From the NCBI RefSeq assembly GCF_030696885.1, contig NZ_JAUYRI010000013.1:185152-249151 (forward strand): 64,000 bases of DNA. Reading direction: 5' to 3'. Origin of the DNA: Thiobacillus sp. Its GTDB lineage: Bacteria > Pseudomonadota > Gammaproteobacteria > Burkholderiales > Thiobacillaceae. Below the pieces are notes generated by a model. It saw only the letters and a list, made by a program, of their open reading frames with translations. It was not told where the DNA came from and ran no database searches. Shown here in pieces: positions 55,552 to 63,836 of the stretch; the stretch's first letter is position 1, and the number at the start of each line of letters is the position of its first letter. Position numbers and translations under genes: made by a program.

Positions 55552-56343
55552 TCAAGGTTGAGCGGAAGCGCTCGGGCTGCGTGTTCCACCGCCGAGATCG
55601 GTCACGCCCGGAATCGGCCGCGTCGGGCGCGGAAATTTTCCGTGCAGCACGTCGACGCCGCTTTGCGGCTTGGCCAGTGGCGCCAGGTCGGCCCGCTTGC
55701 GGCGTGTCTCCGCACTGTCGATTCCGATAGCCCGATCGCGCCCCTCGACCAGACCCGGCATGGCCTCGCCGTCCCGATTAAAGGACCAGGCCAGCTCCGG
55801 ATCGCCGTACGGCAGTGGGTCGCCTTTCATATGGGGCATGGCCGTTTTCCACACATGCCAGGTCTTTCCGTAACTGTTGATCTTGCCTCTCATCAGCGCT
55901 TTCTCGGCCACGTCGGGCAACCCGGGAGCGACCAGCTGACCGGACAGGATTTCGTAGTTGTGCGGATGCCAGTACTGCTTTTCCGCGGGCGGGAGCTGAT
56001 TGAACAGCTTCTCCGAAATGATGTACTCGATGCCATTGAGGTTGGCATCACGCGTATTGCCATCGAACAGCACGCACTGCGCGAAGTCTTCGTTCACCTG
56101 CGTGCAGAAATGGTGGGCGACCATCTGATGCGCCGGATCGTGCTTCATGGCATGCAAGCCATTCAGGTACACATTCATCGGCTCAAGCGGATTATCGGTT
56201 TGCAGAACGGCGGCCCCCGCCTTGAGCACGGAGGTCTTGGGCGACGTCTTGTCGCCGGGCGGACGTGTCAGCGGCGCCACGTCTGCCGCAAGCACATGAA
56301 GCGGCAGGGCCAGCGCGGCCAAGGTCATTATTCTGTTTCGCAT
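55552..56343 (-). CDS. OBAP family (DUF1264) exported protein
   Basis: A protein of 263 residues with a signal peptide ending near LHVLAAD. The body contains MNVYLNGLHAMKHDPAHQMVAHHFCTQVNEDFAQCVLFDGN, then IEYIISEKLFNQLPPAEKQYWHPHNYEILSGQLVAPGLP and GKTWHVWKT. These are the core blocks of DUF1264, the family named after plant oil-body-associated proteins. The bacterial role is unknown. AGGAGGACTTC precedes the ATG. Confidence 0.85.
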   Translation of the reverse strand: MRNRIMTLAALALPLHVLAADVAPLTRPPGDKTSPKTSVLKAGAAVLQTDNPLEPMNVYLNGLHAMKHDPAHQMVAHHFCTQVNEDFAQCVLFDGNTRDANLNGIEYIISEKLFNQLPPAEKQYWHPHNYEILSGQLVAPGLPDVAEKALMRGKINSYGKTWHVWKTAMPHMKGDPLPYGDPELAWSFNRDGEAMPGLVEGRDRAIGIDSAETRRKRADLAPLAKPQSGVDVLHGKFPRPTRPIPGVTDLGGGTRSPSASAQP

Positions 56344-56472
56344 GAAGTCCTCCTGTTGTCTGCTTTCATCAATCTGCCCGGTCAACGAAAACCGCAAAGC
56401 AGTACTTGCTTTGGGCTGAAAACTCATCGGGATTCATCGATGAACACGCGCCAGATGCGTTGCTCAACCGGC

Positions 56473-56700
56473 TCAGCGGGTCGGCGCAGCCGTCGGCGGG
56501 CTGTCGCCCGAGCCCTTGGCGTGTGCCGGCTCGCCCTCGAGAAACAGGCCGCAGCCGCTGCCACCGGAAACGCGTAGCAGATAGGGCTGCATACTTTGCT
56601 CGATACACAGGCCATGCGTGCTGCTGGCCAGGGCCGCGTCGGGTTCGATCTGCCACCATTTACATTTGATGCACAGGCCCCAGTTGGAGGTGTTAGCCAT
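56473..56700 (-). CDS. small cysteine-containing protein, unrecognised
   Basis: A protein of 75 residues starting MANTSNWGLCIKCKWWQIEP. It has CIKC early, GLCIEQSMQPYLLRVSGGSGC in the middle and a Pro/Ser-rich end. Four cysteines could bind zinc or an iron-sulfur centre. AAGGAGC seven bases before the ATG supports expression. It sits between the OBAP-like gene and an exported-protein gene on the same strand. No function is proposed. Confidence 0.75.
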   Translation of the reverse strand: MANTSNWGLCIKCKWWQIEPDAALASSTHGLCIEQSMQPYLLRVSGGSGCGLFLEGEPAHAKGSGDSPPTAAPTR

Positions 56701-56725
56701 GTGTTGCTCCTTTATGTCCGCCGCG

Positions 56726-57085
56726 TTACAGCGGCGGGTTTGCCAGCGGCTGGCCGTATTTCATCCGGGCTTCATCAACGCAGGTATCCCCGGCTTTGCC
56801 GCGGTACATCGCGCAGCGCGACCTGGCGTCGTTGTAATACGCCGCGTAGCGTGCCTGGCTGACCCGCACATAGACCAGCGTGTTGTTATCGTCCGCCAGC
56901 GCGTTCAGTACACCGGGGGCGCGCGACAGGGCGGTTGTGCTGAACCCGCCCGACGCCTGCCGCTCGCCTTGCGCTGCATTGCCCGACTGCGCGCGCTCGG
57001 TCACCCACGGGTCCATCGCGTTCACGGACGTGAGCGTGACGGCAGTCAGCGCGGCAGCCACCAAGGGGATGCGCATGAAGTGCAT
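56726..57085 (-). CDS. exported protein with single C-x10-C motif
   Basis: A protein of 119 residues. The signal peptide (MHFMRIPLVAAALTAVTLTS, then VNAMD) is followed by a body ending YAAYYNDARSRCAMYRGKAGDTCVDEARMKYGQ. The motif C-x10-C-x2-EA-x3-Y is shared with the duplicated motif of 53374-53769. AAGGAGCC precedes the first ATG. Likely periplasmic. The two genes look like members of one undescribed small-protein family. Confidence 0.8.
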   Translation of the reverse strand: MHFMRIPLVAAALTAVTLTSVNAMDPWVTERAQSGNAAQGERQASGGFSTTALSRAPGVLNALADDNNTLVYVRVSQARYAAYYNDARSRCAMYRGKAGDTCVDEARMKYGQPLANPPL

Positions 57086-57134
57086 GATCGGCTCCTTAAA
57101 ATCAGCAACGGCCCCGTTTGCGGAGCCGTTCGGC

Positions 57135-57494
57135 TTACTCCCAGTACGGGCGAACGCCGTAGTGGGAATGCACCTGGGAACCCCAGACGCGGTCAGAGAA
57201 GTTCGGCCAGTGGTCCTTGTCGAAGCCCGGCGCATTCTGCAGGCTTTCCTTGTCCTGATCGAAGATGAAGCGATGGTTTTCCGGATCGATTTCCATCGCC
57301 GAAAGCGGGACGGCGAACAGCTTGCTGCCCAGGCCGAGGAAGCCGCCGAATTCCAGCACCGCATAGGCGACGCGGCCCTGGTCGACATCGATCATCAAGT
57401 CCTTGATGTCGCCGAGGTTCTCGCCCTCACGGTTGACGACCTTGTCGCCAGCAATCGTGCTGGAAGACAACATGGGGTGGGAAATTGTGGTCAT
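57135..57494 (-). CDS. PRC-barrel domain protein
   Basis: A protein of 119 residues: SSSTIAGDKVVNREGENLGDIKDLMIDVDQGRVAYAVLEFGGFLGLGSKLFAVPLSAMEID is a full PRC-barrel. This fold occurs in photosynthetic reaction centre H subunits and in RimM, and as single-domain stress proteins. The C-terminus DKDHWPNFSDRVWGSQVHSHYGVRPYWE is typical of the free-standing group. GGAGC precedes the ATG; the longer frame upstream is discarded. Confidence 0.93.
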   Translation of the reverse strand: MTTISHPMLSSSTIAGDKVVNREGENLGDIKDLMIDVDQGRVAYAVLEFGGFLGLGSKLFAVPLSAMEIDPENHRFIFDQDKESLQNAPGFDKDHWPNFSDRVWGSQVHSHYGVRPYWE

Positions 57495-57543
57495 GAGATG
57501 CTCCTGATTCAAAGGGTTAAAAATGTCGTGCTGCTTGCGCTGT

Positions 57544-57864
57544 CTAGCGTCCGGGAAGTTTTTCCGGGGTAGGGTTGCGTCCTTGCGGGTGCTTTCCCGG
57601 TGCCTTCTTCTCCGGCTTCGGGCGGCCGGGCGAACTTCCATCGCCTTGGCCGGACAGGGCTTGGCCGCCTTTAGCATGAGAGCGCCCTTCGGCTTCGGCC
57701 TTGCGCATATCGGCCTGCTCCTGCGCATTGCGCGGCGCAGCTTCCTGCGCCGCCTGCTCGACCTTGCCCGATTTGGCAAAGGCCTGTGTTTTCTCGTTGT
57801 ATTTGCGTGCGGAGGCGTAATCGCCCTCGCCCTGGACCGTGGATTTAGCGTTGCTTGATTTCAT
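57544..57864 (-). CDS. small hydrophilic stress-type protein
   Basis: A protein of 106 residues: MKSSNAKSTVQGEGDYASAR, then KYNEKTQAFAKSGKVEQAAQEAAPRNAQEQADMRKAEAEGRSHAKGG. A disordered Pro/Gly/Lys tail follows. It is highly charged and lacks hydrophobic segments, like other dehydration- or stress-induced hydrophilins. AGGAGA precedes the ATG. A TGTGTGTAGGAAT string lies about 150 bp upstream, identical to one upstream of the PEP-CTERM gene at 47576-48286. Function unknown. Confidence 0.8.
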   Translation of the reverse strand: MKSSNAKSTVQGEGDYASARKYNEKTQAFAKSGKVEQAAQEAAPRNAQEQADMRKAEAEGRSHAKGGQALSGQGDGSSPGRPKPEKKAPGKHPQGRNPTPEKLPGR

Positions 57865-58065
57865 CTGACTTTCTCCTGTCATCAAAGACGCCGCAAGGCG
57901 GATGCCTTGCGTGGCAGGCACGTCCCGCGGGGGGCGCTCCAGTCGAAGACCGGGCCTGTGAGAAACATTGTGGTTGTCCGGCCGACTGGATACAGTCGGA
58001 GTCAGCGGCAGATGTGTGTAGGAATCAACCGAAAAACGGTCGGAATGGGCTTACAGGCAGGAGAA

Positions 58066-58461
58066 CTACGGCTCCAGGTCGAATGTCGGCAACATGCCGG
58101 CAAGCAAGGCTATGGCCTGCGCACCGCGGGCCTGTTCGAAACGATCCAGGCTGTCATCGTAGCTGAGGGCATAGACGAGGCTCTTTCCGCCCAGCCGTAG
58201 CGGGATGACAGCCTCGCCCTGATGCAACACCGTGAAATCCGTACGCCGCACGTCCGTCCGGATGCAGTCAGCCAAGGTGCCCACCGCCGTGTCCGTGCCT
58301 TCGATACATTCGCAGAACCGCCAGCCATCGAACACGAGCAGACTATTGATCCCGTGTTCGGCGTTGCGCTGGCGCGCAGCGCGAACAATCTCGGCGACGT
58401 AGGTGGGCGACGTGCCTGGGGCAAGACGGCTCAGATAAAATAACTGGTAGCGCTCCTTCAT
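58066..58461 (-). CDS. BLUF-domain protein with glutamate in place of the photoactive glutamine
   Basis: A protein of 131 residues made almost entirely of one BLUF domain. YQLFYLSRLAPGTSPTYVAEIVRAARQRNAEHGINSLLVFDGWRFCECIEG aligns with the flavin-binding core. Tyr9 and Asn33 match the AppA Tyr21 and Asn45 positions. The AppA Gln63 position, needed for the light reaction, reads Glu51 (FCECIEG against FFQWLEG). No tryptophan is seen in the later loop. A light-independent or altered flavin sensor is likely. AAGGAGCGC upstream includes its start region. Confidence 0.82.
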   Translation of the reverse strand: MKERYQLFYLSRLAPGTSPTYVAEIVRAARQRNAEHGINSLLVFDGWRFCECIEGTDTAVGTLADCIRTDVRRTDFTVLHQGEAVIPLRLGGKSLVYALSYDDSLDRFEQARGAQAIALLAGMLPTFDLEP

Positions 58462-58549
58462 GGTTTAACGATCTTCAGGAACTTGTTGGTCTTTTACGAT
58501 AGTCGGCAGGAAAAAGGAGGGCAATGTAGTAAGACATAGCCGCGACCGG

Positions 58550-59326
58550 ATGCCCTGTAATCCTATTAACTGGCCTGATCACATGACCCACATGAGCCCA
58601 AAAATACCCTGCAAGCAGTGCCCCTTGCGCGCCACCGGCGCTTTTTCAGCCAACACCGATTCGGAAATCGAATTCATCGAGCACATGAAAAAGCGCGAGA
58701 TCAGCGTAGGGGCCGGCAGCAGCATTCTGCGCGAGGGCGACGACCGCAAAGAGCTTTTCACGCTTCTGTCCGGCTGGGCATTTCGGTATCGAACGCTCAG
58801 CGACGGGCGGCGTCAGATTTTCAATTTTCTGCTCCCGGGCGACTTCATCGGACTTCAGCACCAGCTCGATGCGCGCCATCCACACGGCGTCGAGACGCTG
58901 ACCGAATCCACGCTGTGCGTGTTTCCGTCCGACCGCCTGTGGGATCTGTACCGCACTCACCCCGCCCTGGGGTTCGACATCACCTGGCTGACCGCCAACG
59001 AGGAACTGATCGTCGACGAGAACCTGCTGTCGGTGGGCCGGCGTTCGGCCACCGAACGCATCGCCATGCTGATGATTCACCTATACAAGCGCGCCGAGCG
59101 CCTCGGTATGGTCGAGCCGGATGGCCTGCGCCTGCCGCTCAACCAGCAGCACATCGCCGATGCGCTCGGCCTGTCGCTGGTGCATACCAACAAGACCCTG
59201 AAGCGCCTGAACGCGGCCGGGCTCTATACGCTGAAAGACGGCCGGCTGAAGCTGGTGAACCCCGCCGCGATGGCGCGCCTGGCCGACTACTATGCGCTGC
59301 CGCTGCGCCCGCGGCCGCTGATTTGA
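58550..59326 (+). CDS. Crp/Fnr-family transcriptional regulator
   Basis: Up to 258 residues. The cyclic-nucleotide-binding fold reads ILREGDDRKELFTLLSGWAFRYRTLSDGRRQIFNFLLPGDFIG. The C-terminal winged helix contains LPLNQQHIADALGLSLVHTNKTLKRLNAAGL. The N-terminus has IPCKQCPLR, but the full four-cysteine Fnr set is not present, so an oxygen-sensing cluster is doubtful. Starts at 58550, 58583 and 58592 are all open and none has a good ribosome site. A strong AAGGAGG (58514-58520) instead precedes an ATG-TAG pair. Confidence 0.88.
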   Translation: MPCNPINWPDHMTHMSPKIPCKQCPLRATGAFSANTDSEIEFIEHMKKREISVGAGSSILREGDDRKELFTLLSGWAFRYRTLSDGRRQIFNFLLPGDFIGLQHQLDARHPHGVETLTESTLCVFPSDRLWDLYRTHPALGFDITWLTANEELIVDENLLSVGRRSATERIAMLMIHLYKRAERLGMVEPDGLRLPLNQQHIADALGLSLVHTNKTLKRLNAAGLYTLKDGRLKLVNPAAMARLADYYALPLRPRPLI

Positions 59327-59344
59327 CGGCCGAACGGAAACCCC

Positions 59345-59375
59345 TTGACCTTTCCATGATGGGAAGGTTTATGGT
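59345..59375 (+). promoter_or_regulatory. CueR-type copper operator/promoter of copA
   Basis: TTGACC (59345-59350) and TATGGT (59370-59375) are separated by 19 bp, the over-long spacer of MerR-family promoters. Between them the palindrome ACCTTTCC-ATGAT-GGGAAGGT (59348-59368) matches known CueR boxes. The regulator gene lies at 61786-62187. Confidence 0.9.
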
Positions 59376-59402
59376 GCAATCTCCATGAACCAGGAGCACG
59401 CC

Positions 59403-61799
59403 ATGAACACCTCGTCCTCATCCACGCTTTCCGTCGGTATCCAGGGCATGACCTGCGCCAGCTGCTCGACGCGGGTGGAAAAAGTCCTCAAGCAATTGCC
59501 CGGCGTCACCGACGCCACGGTCAACCTGGCAACCGAAACGGCCACCGTGTCCGGCGATACCGACCTCGAATCGGTGCAGCGCGCAATCGAGAAAGCCGGC
59601 TTCAGCGTGCCGACCGACTCCGTCAAGCTCGACATCAGCGGCATGACCTGCGCCACCTGCTCGGCGCGGGTGGAAAAAGCGCTCGCCAAGGTGCCCGGCG
59701 TGTTCGAGGCGAGCGTCAACCTCGCCACCGAACAGGCCAGCGTGAAGCTGGCGCACGGTATTTCTGCCGCGGCGCTGATTGCCGCGGTGGAGCGCGCCGG
59801 TTACGGCGCACAGCTGCCGGCGCCGTCCGGCGAAGCCGCGGCCGCGCCGGTGCGCACGCTGCCCGACTGGTGGCCGGTGGCGCTGGCGATGGTGTTGTCG
59901 CTGCCGCTGGTGCTGCCCATGTTAGGCAGCCTGTTCGGCGCGCACTGGATGCTGCCGGGCTGGCTGCAATGGCTGCTCGCCACCCCGGTGCAGTTCTGGC
60001 TCGGCGCGCGCTTCTACCGCGCCGGCTGGAAGGCGCTGCGCGCCGGCAGCGGCAACATGGACCTGCTGGTGGCGGTGGGCACCAGCGCGGCCTATGGATT
60101 GAGCGTGTATCTGCTGCTGACCGATCCCGGCACCATGCATCTGTATTTCGAGGCGTCGGCCGTGGTGATCAGCCTGGTGCTGCTCGGCAAATGGCTGGAG
60201 ACGCGCGCCAAGCGCCAGACCACGGCGGCGATCCGCGCGCTGCAGGCGCTGCGCCCGGCGACCGCGCGGGTGCGCCACGACGGTATCGACCGCGACCTAC
60301 CGATCGAAGCGATCCGCGTCGGCGACGTGGTGGTGATCCGCCCCGGCGAACGGGTGCCGGTGGACGGTGAAATCATCGAAGGCACAAGCCAGATCGACGA
60401 GTCCATGCTCACCGGTGAATCGCTGCCGGTCGACAAGCAGCCGGGCGACACGGTGACCGGCGGCGCGATCAACGCACACGGGCTGCTGCTGGCACGCACC
60501 ACCGCGATCGGTACCGAGACCACGCTGGCACGCATCATCCGGCTGGTGGAAAACGCGCAGGCCGCCAAGGCACCGATCCAGCGTCTGGTCGACAAGGTGA
60601 GCGCGGTGTTCGTGCCGGTGGTGATGGTCATCGCGCTCGTCACCTTCATCGGCTGGTGGGCCGTCGGCGGCAACATCGAAATCGCCATCCTCAACGCGGT
60701 CGCGGTGCTGGTGATCGCCTGCCCGTGCGCGCTGGGGCTCGCCACCCCCACCGCGATCATGGCCGGCACCGGCGTCGCCGCGCGCCACGGCATTTTGATC
60801 AAGGACGCTGAAGCACTGGAACTCGCGCACCGGATCCAGACCGTGGTGTTCGACAAGACCGGCACGCTCACCGACGGCACGCCGCACGTGGCCGCCTGCG
60901 TGGCCGCGGATGGCCACGACCGTACCGAACTGCTGGCGCTTGCCGCCGGCCTGCAGGCCGGCAGCGAGCACCCGCTGGCGCGCGCCGTGCTCGCCGAAGC
61001 GGCCGCGGGCGGGATCGCACCGCAGGCCGCGCATGCGCAGCAGGCGCTGCCTGGACGCGGGATTTCCGGCGAGGCCGCCGATCAGACCTGGTGGCTCGGC
61101 AACCGCCGCCTGATGCAGGAAAACGGTGTCGACACCGCCTTGCTCGACGCTGCAGCAAGCGAACAGGAAGCCGCCGGCCGCAGCGTGTCGTGGCTGGCGC
61201 GCGCGGCGGATCGCCACGTGCTCGGCCTGCTGGCCTTTGGCGATGCGATCAAGCCGAGCGCCGCGCGCGCGGTGGCCGGACTGAAAGCGCTCGGCATCAC
61301 CCCGGTGATGCTGTCGGGCGACAACCGCGGCGCGGCTGGCGCCGCGGCCGCCACGCTCGGCATCGAGCGCGTGTTCGCCGAAGTGCTGCCGGCCGACAAG
61401 GCCACGCACGTCGGCGCGCTCAAGGCCGAGGGTCGCACGGTGGCAATGGTCGGCGACGGCATCAACGATGCGCCGGCGCTGGCCGCTGCCGACGTCGGCA
61501 TCGCGATGAGCAGCGGCAGCGACGTCGCGATGCACACCGCCGGCATCACGCTGATGCGCGGCGACCCGGCACTGGTGGCCGACGCGATCGACATTTCCAA
61601 ACGCACCTACGCCAAGATCCGGCAGAACCTGTTCTGGGCCTTCATCTACAACGTGGTGGGGATTCCGCTCGCGGCCCTAGGATTCCTTAACCCGGTGATC
61701 GCCGGCGCGGCGATGGCCTTCTCCAGCGTCAGCGTGGTGACCAACGCGCTGCTGCTGAAACGCTGGCGGCCGGCAGGAGATGAGCATGAACATCGGTGA
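59403..61799 (+). CDS. copA: copper-exporting P1B-type ATPase
   Basis: A protein of 798 residues. Two N-terminal metal-binding domains have GMTCASC (about 16-21) and GMTCATC (about 84-89). Eight membrane helices follow, with the ion-site CPC in ACPCALG. The actuator TGES, phosphorylation site [15 protein letters not shown] and hinge [19 protein letters not shown] complete a Cu(I) pump. It expels cytoplasmic copper to the periplasm. AGGAG places the start at this ATG rather than six codons earlier. It overlaps cueR. Confidence 0.96.
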   Translation: MNTSSSSTLSVGIQGMTCASCSTRVEKVLKQLPGVTDATVNLATETATVSGDTDLESVQRAIEKAGFSVPTDSVKLDISGMTCATCSARVEKALAKVPGVFEASVNLATEQASVKLAHGISAAALIAAVERAGYGAQLPAPSGEAAAAPVRTLPDWWPVALAMVLSLPLVLPMLGSLFGAHWMLPGWLQWLLATPVQFWLGARFYRAGWKALRAGSGNMDLLVAVGTSAAYGLSVYLLLTDPGTMHLYFEASAVVISLVLLGKWLETRAKRQTTAAIRALQALRPATARVRHDGIDRDLPIEAIRVGDVVVIRPGERVPVDGEIIEGTSQIDESMLTGESLPVDKQPGDTVTGGAINAHGLLLARTTAIGTETTLARIIRLVENAQAAKAPIQRLVDKVSAVFVPVVMVIALVTFIGWWAVGGNIEIAILNAVAVLVIACPCALGLATPTAIMAGTGVAARHGILIKDAEALELAHRIQTVVFDKTGTLTDGTPHVAACVAADGHDRTELLALAAGLQAGSEHPLARAVLAEAAAGGIAPQAAHAQQALPGRGISGEAADQTWWLGNRRLMQENGVDTALLDAAASEQEAAGRSVSWLARAADRHVLGLLAFGDAIKPSAARAVAGLKALGITPVMLSGDNRGAAGAAAATLGIERVFAEVLPADKATHVGALKAEGRTVAMVGDGINDAPALAAADVGIAMSSGSDVAMHTAGITLMRGDPALVADAIDISKRTYAKIRQNLFWAFIYNVVGIPLAALGFLNPVIAGAAMAFSSVSVVTNALLLKRWRPAGDEHEHR

Positions 61800-62187
61800 A
61801 GTCGCCCGCACCAGCGGCGTGTCGGCCAAGATGATCCGGCATTACGAAAGCATCGGCCTGATTCGCGCAAGCAGCCGCACGCAGGCGGGCTACCGGCAGT
61901 ATCAGGCGCGAGACGCGCATCTGCTGCGCTTCATCCGCCGCGCGCGCGATCTGGGTTTTTCGCTGGGGCAGATCCGGCACCTGTTGTCGCTGTGGGACGA
62001 TCCCGCGCGCGCCAGCGCCGACGTCAAGCGGCTGGCCGCCGCGCACATCGCCGACCTCGACGCGCGCATTGCCGCGCTGACGGACATGCGCGCCACACTG
62101 ATGACGCTGGCGCAGGCCTGCCATGGCGACCACCGCCCCGACTGCCCGATCCTGCAGGGGCTGGCCGAGCCACCGTCAGCGTCCTGA
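61786..62187 (+). CDS. cueR: CueR-type MerR-family copper-responsive regulator
   Basis: A protein of 133 residues. The MerR winged helix [26 protein letters not shown] is followed by the dimerisation helix. The metal loop is [13 protein letters not shown], where C-x7-C matches the Cu(I) cysteines of CueR. It would twist the 19-bp-spacer promoter at 59345-59375 to switch on copA and itself. AGGAG seven bases before the second ATG supports this start; the other ATG is two codons earlier. It overlaps the end of copA. Confidence 0.94.
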   Translation: MNIGEVARTSGVSAKMIRHYESIGLIRASSRTQAGYRQYQARDAHLLRFIRRARDLGFSLGQIRHLLSLWDDPARASADVKRLAAAHIADLDARIAALTDMRATLMTLAQACHGDHRPDCPILQGLAEPPSAS

Positions 62188-62194
62188 AGCCGCG

Positions 62195-62869
62195 CTACTC
62201 GGGCTGGTTTTCCAGGCCATACTCCACCTCGATCATCATCTGCACGCGCACCGGTTTGCCACCCCGATAGGCCGGTGAAAAACGCGCCGCGGCAAACGCC
62301 GCGCGCGCCGATTCCTCGAACAGGCCGGGCGGATCGGCGCCGATCACCTCGACGTCGCTGACGCGCCCGTCCACGTCCAGCTTCAGGTGCAGGCGCACCT
62401 TGCCGGACAGGGCCTCACGCTCGGCCGCTTCCGGATAGTCCGGCACGATGTCATGCAGGGCGCGCGGCGGCACATCGACTTCGCGCGTGCTGTAGTAGGT
62501 GAGGTCGACCGGGCTGCTGATCGCAGCGGGCGATGCCGCGGGCGTCCCTGCCGGCCCAGGGGCCTCCGTTTCAGTGACGACAGGCGGCGCGGCAGGTGGC
62601 ACGACCTCGGTGGCCGGCAGCGCCGTGTCGGCTTCGGCCGGCGCCAGCGTCGATGTGGCCGCAACAGGCGGTGCGGCCTCCACTTGCTCCAGCCGCGCCT
62701 CGATGACCGTTCCCCCGCCACCCTGCGTTCCCGGCGACGCCACCTGCACCAGCGCAATCAACGCGGCATGCAGGCCGAACGAAATCCAGATGGCCGCCAG
62801 CGGACGCCTGAGTCCGCTGGGAATCGTCGGTTCGTCGAAGGGCGCGTTCACGCGTCGGGGGTCCCTCAA
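62195..62869 (-). CDS. TonB-family energy transducer-like protein
   Basis: A protein of 224 residues. One N-terminal membrane helix (PLAAIWISFGLHAALIALVQVA) precedes a Pro/Ala-rich periplasmic linker (about 70-125). The C-terminal TonB domain reads IVPDYPEAAEREALSGKVRLHLKLDVDGRVSDVEVIGADPPGLFEESARAAFAAARFSPAYRGGKPV. TonB proteins pass energy from ExbBD to outer-membrane receptors. No exbBD is adjacent, so it may use another complex. Convergent with cueR. Confidence 0.87.
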   Translation of the reverse strand: MRDPRRVNAPFDEPTIPSGLRRPLAAIWISFGLHAALIALVQVASPGTQGGGGTVIEARLEQVEAAPPVAATSTLAPAEADTALPATEVVPPAAPPVVTETEAPGPAGTPAASPAAISSPVDLTYYSTREVDVPPRALHDIVPDYPEAAEREALSGKVRLHLKLDVDGRVSDVEVIGADPPGLFEESARAAFAAARFSPAYRGGKPVRVQMMIEVEYGLENQPE

Positions 62870-62975
62870 GCTTGCAAGCCGTCCGCCTCGCGCAGCGGAT
62901 GGGTATTTAATGACCGTCAGGAAAAGAGGCGCCTGGGCCTAAAATGGAGGTCGCCCAAATTCCAGGAAACGCACC

Positions 62976-63770
62976 ATGAAACGACTCGCCATTGCGGGCG
63001 CAATCTTAGCATCGGCGTTGCTTGCGCCCACCATTGCCCAGGCGGTTGAACTCAGCCGCACCCAGATCAAGGCCGCCGACGGTTCCCCGGTGCCGGTCGA
63101 AATCGCCACCCCGGCAGGCAAAGGCCCCTTCCCACCCGTGCTGTTCATCCATGCCAAGCGCGGCTACGAAGGCGATGAACAGGCCCACGTGCGCGAACTC
63201 GCCGAACAGGGTTTTCTCGTCGTCGCGCCCGACTGGCAGAGCGGCCGTTTCATCGAGCGCTGGCCGTCGGCGCACAATCCCGACACCGAGCTCGATGTGG
63301 AAGCCGGACTGGATTACCTGAAATCGCTGCCCAACGTCTGCAAGGGCAAGGTCGGCATCGTCGGCCTGTCACGCGGGCCGTATTACGCGATCCGGCTCGC
63401 CGACAAGCGCGGCGGCGACATCGCCGCCATCGTCAGCTACTACGGCCACATGCAGAACCCCAACGCACCCGAGCCCGAGCAGCTGTTCAGCGTCGCCCCC
63501 GAAATCGCCCGCATCACCACCCCCATCCTGTTCCTGATCGGCGAGCAGGACTATGAACTGCGCCGCACCAACGGCGGACGGGCGTTCTACGCCCTGCTGG
63601 AGCGCGGCGTGCCGGCGGAGTACCAGGTCTACCCGATCGCACGACGCGCCTTCGACTTTCGTCCCGATCAGTGGCCGGAAGAAAAGATCGCCGCGCGGCA
63701 TGCGCGTGAACGGGCGAAGGCCTGGCTGGTGGAGTGGATGAAACTAACGCCTGAGATGAAGTGCAAGTGA
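62976..63770 (+). CDS. exported dienelactone hydrolase-family protein
   Basis: A protein of 264 residues with a signal peptide ending TIAQAVE. The alpha/beta-hydrolase fold shows PPVLFIHAKRGYEGDEQAHVRELAEQGFLVVAPDW and the nucleophile elbow GIVGLSRGPYYAIRLA (serine instead of the cysteine of true dienelactone hydrolase). ITTPILFLIGEQDYELR carries the acid. A histidine near the end is less clear: the usual FxxxHGF stretch reads YPIARRAFDFRPD, so the triad may be incomplete. Substrate unknown. Confidence 0.85.
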   Translation: MKRLAIAGAILASALLAPTIAQAVELSRTQIKAADGSPVPVEIATPAGKGPFPPVLFIHAKRGYEGDEQAHVRELAEQGFLVVAPDWQSGRFIERWPSAHNPDTELDVEAGLDYLKSLPNVCKGKVGIVGLSRGPYYAIRLADKRGGDIAAIVSYYGHMQNPNAPEPEQLFSVAPEIARITTPILFLIGEQDYELRRTNGGRAFYALLERGVPAEYQVYPIARRAFDFRPDQWPEEKIAARHARERAKAWLVEWMKLTPEMKCK

Positions 63771-63836
63771 CGGCTGAGTTTTTAGAGTGTTGCGGTAGGT
63801 GAGGTCCGTTGGCCGGGGGTAGCCCGGCAGCTAGTC

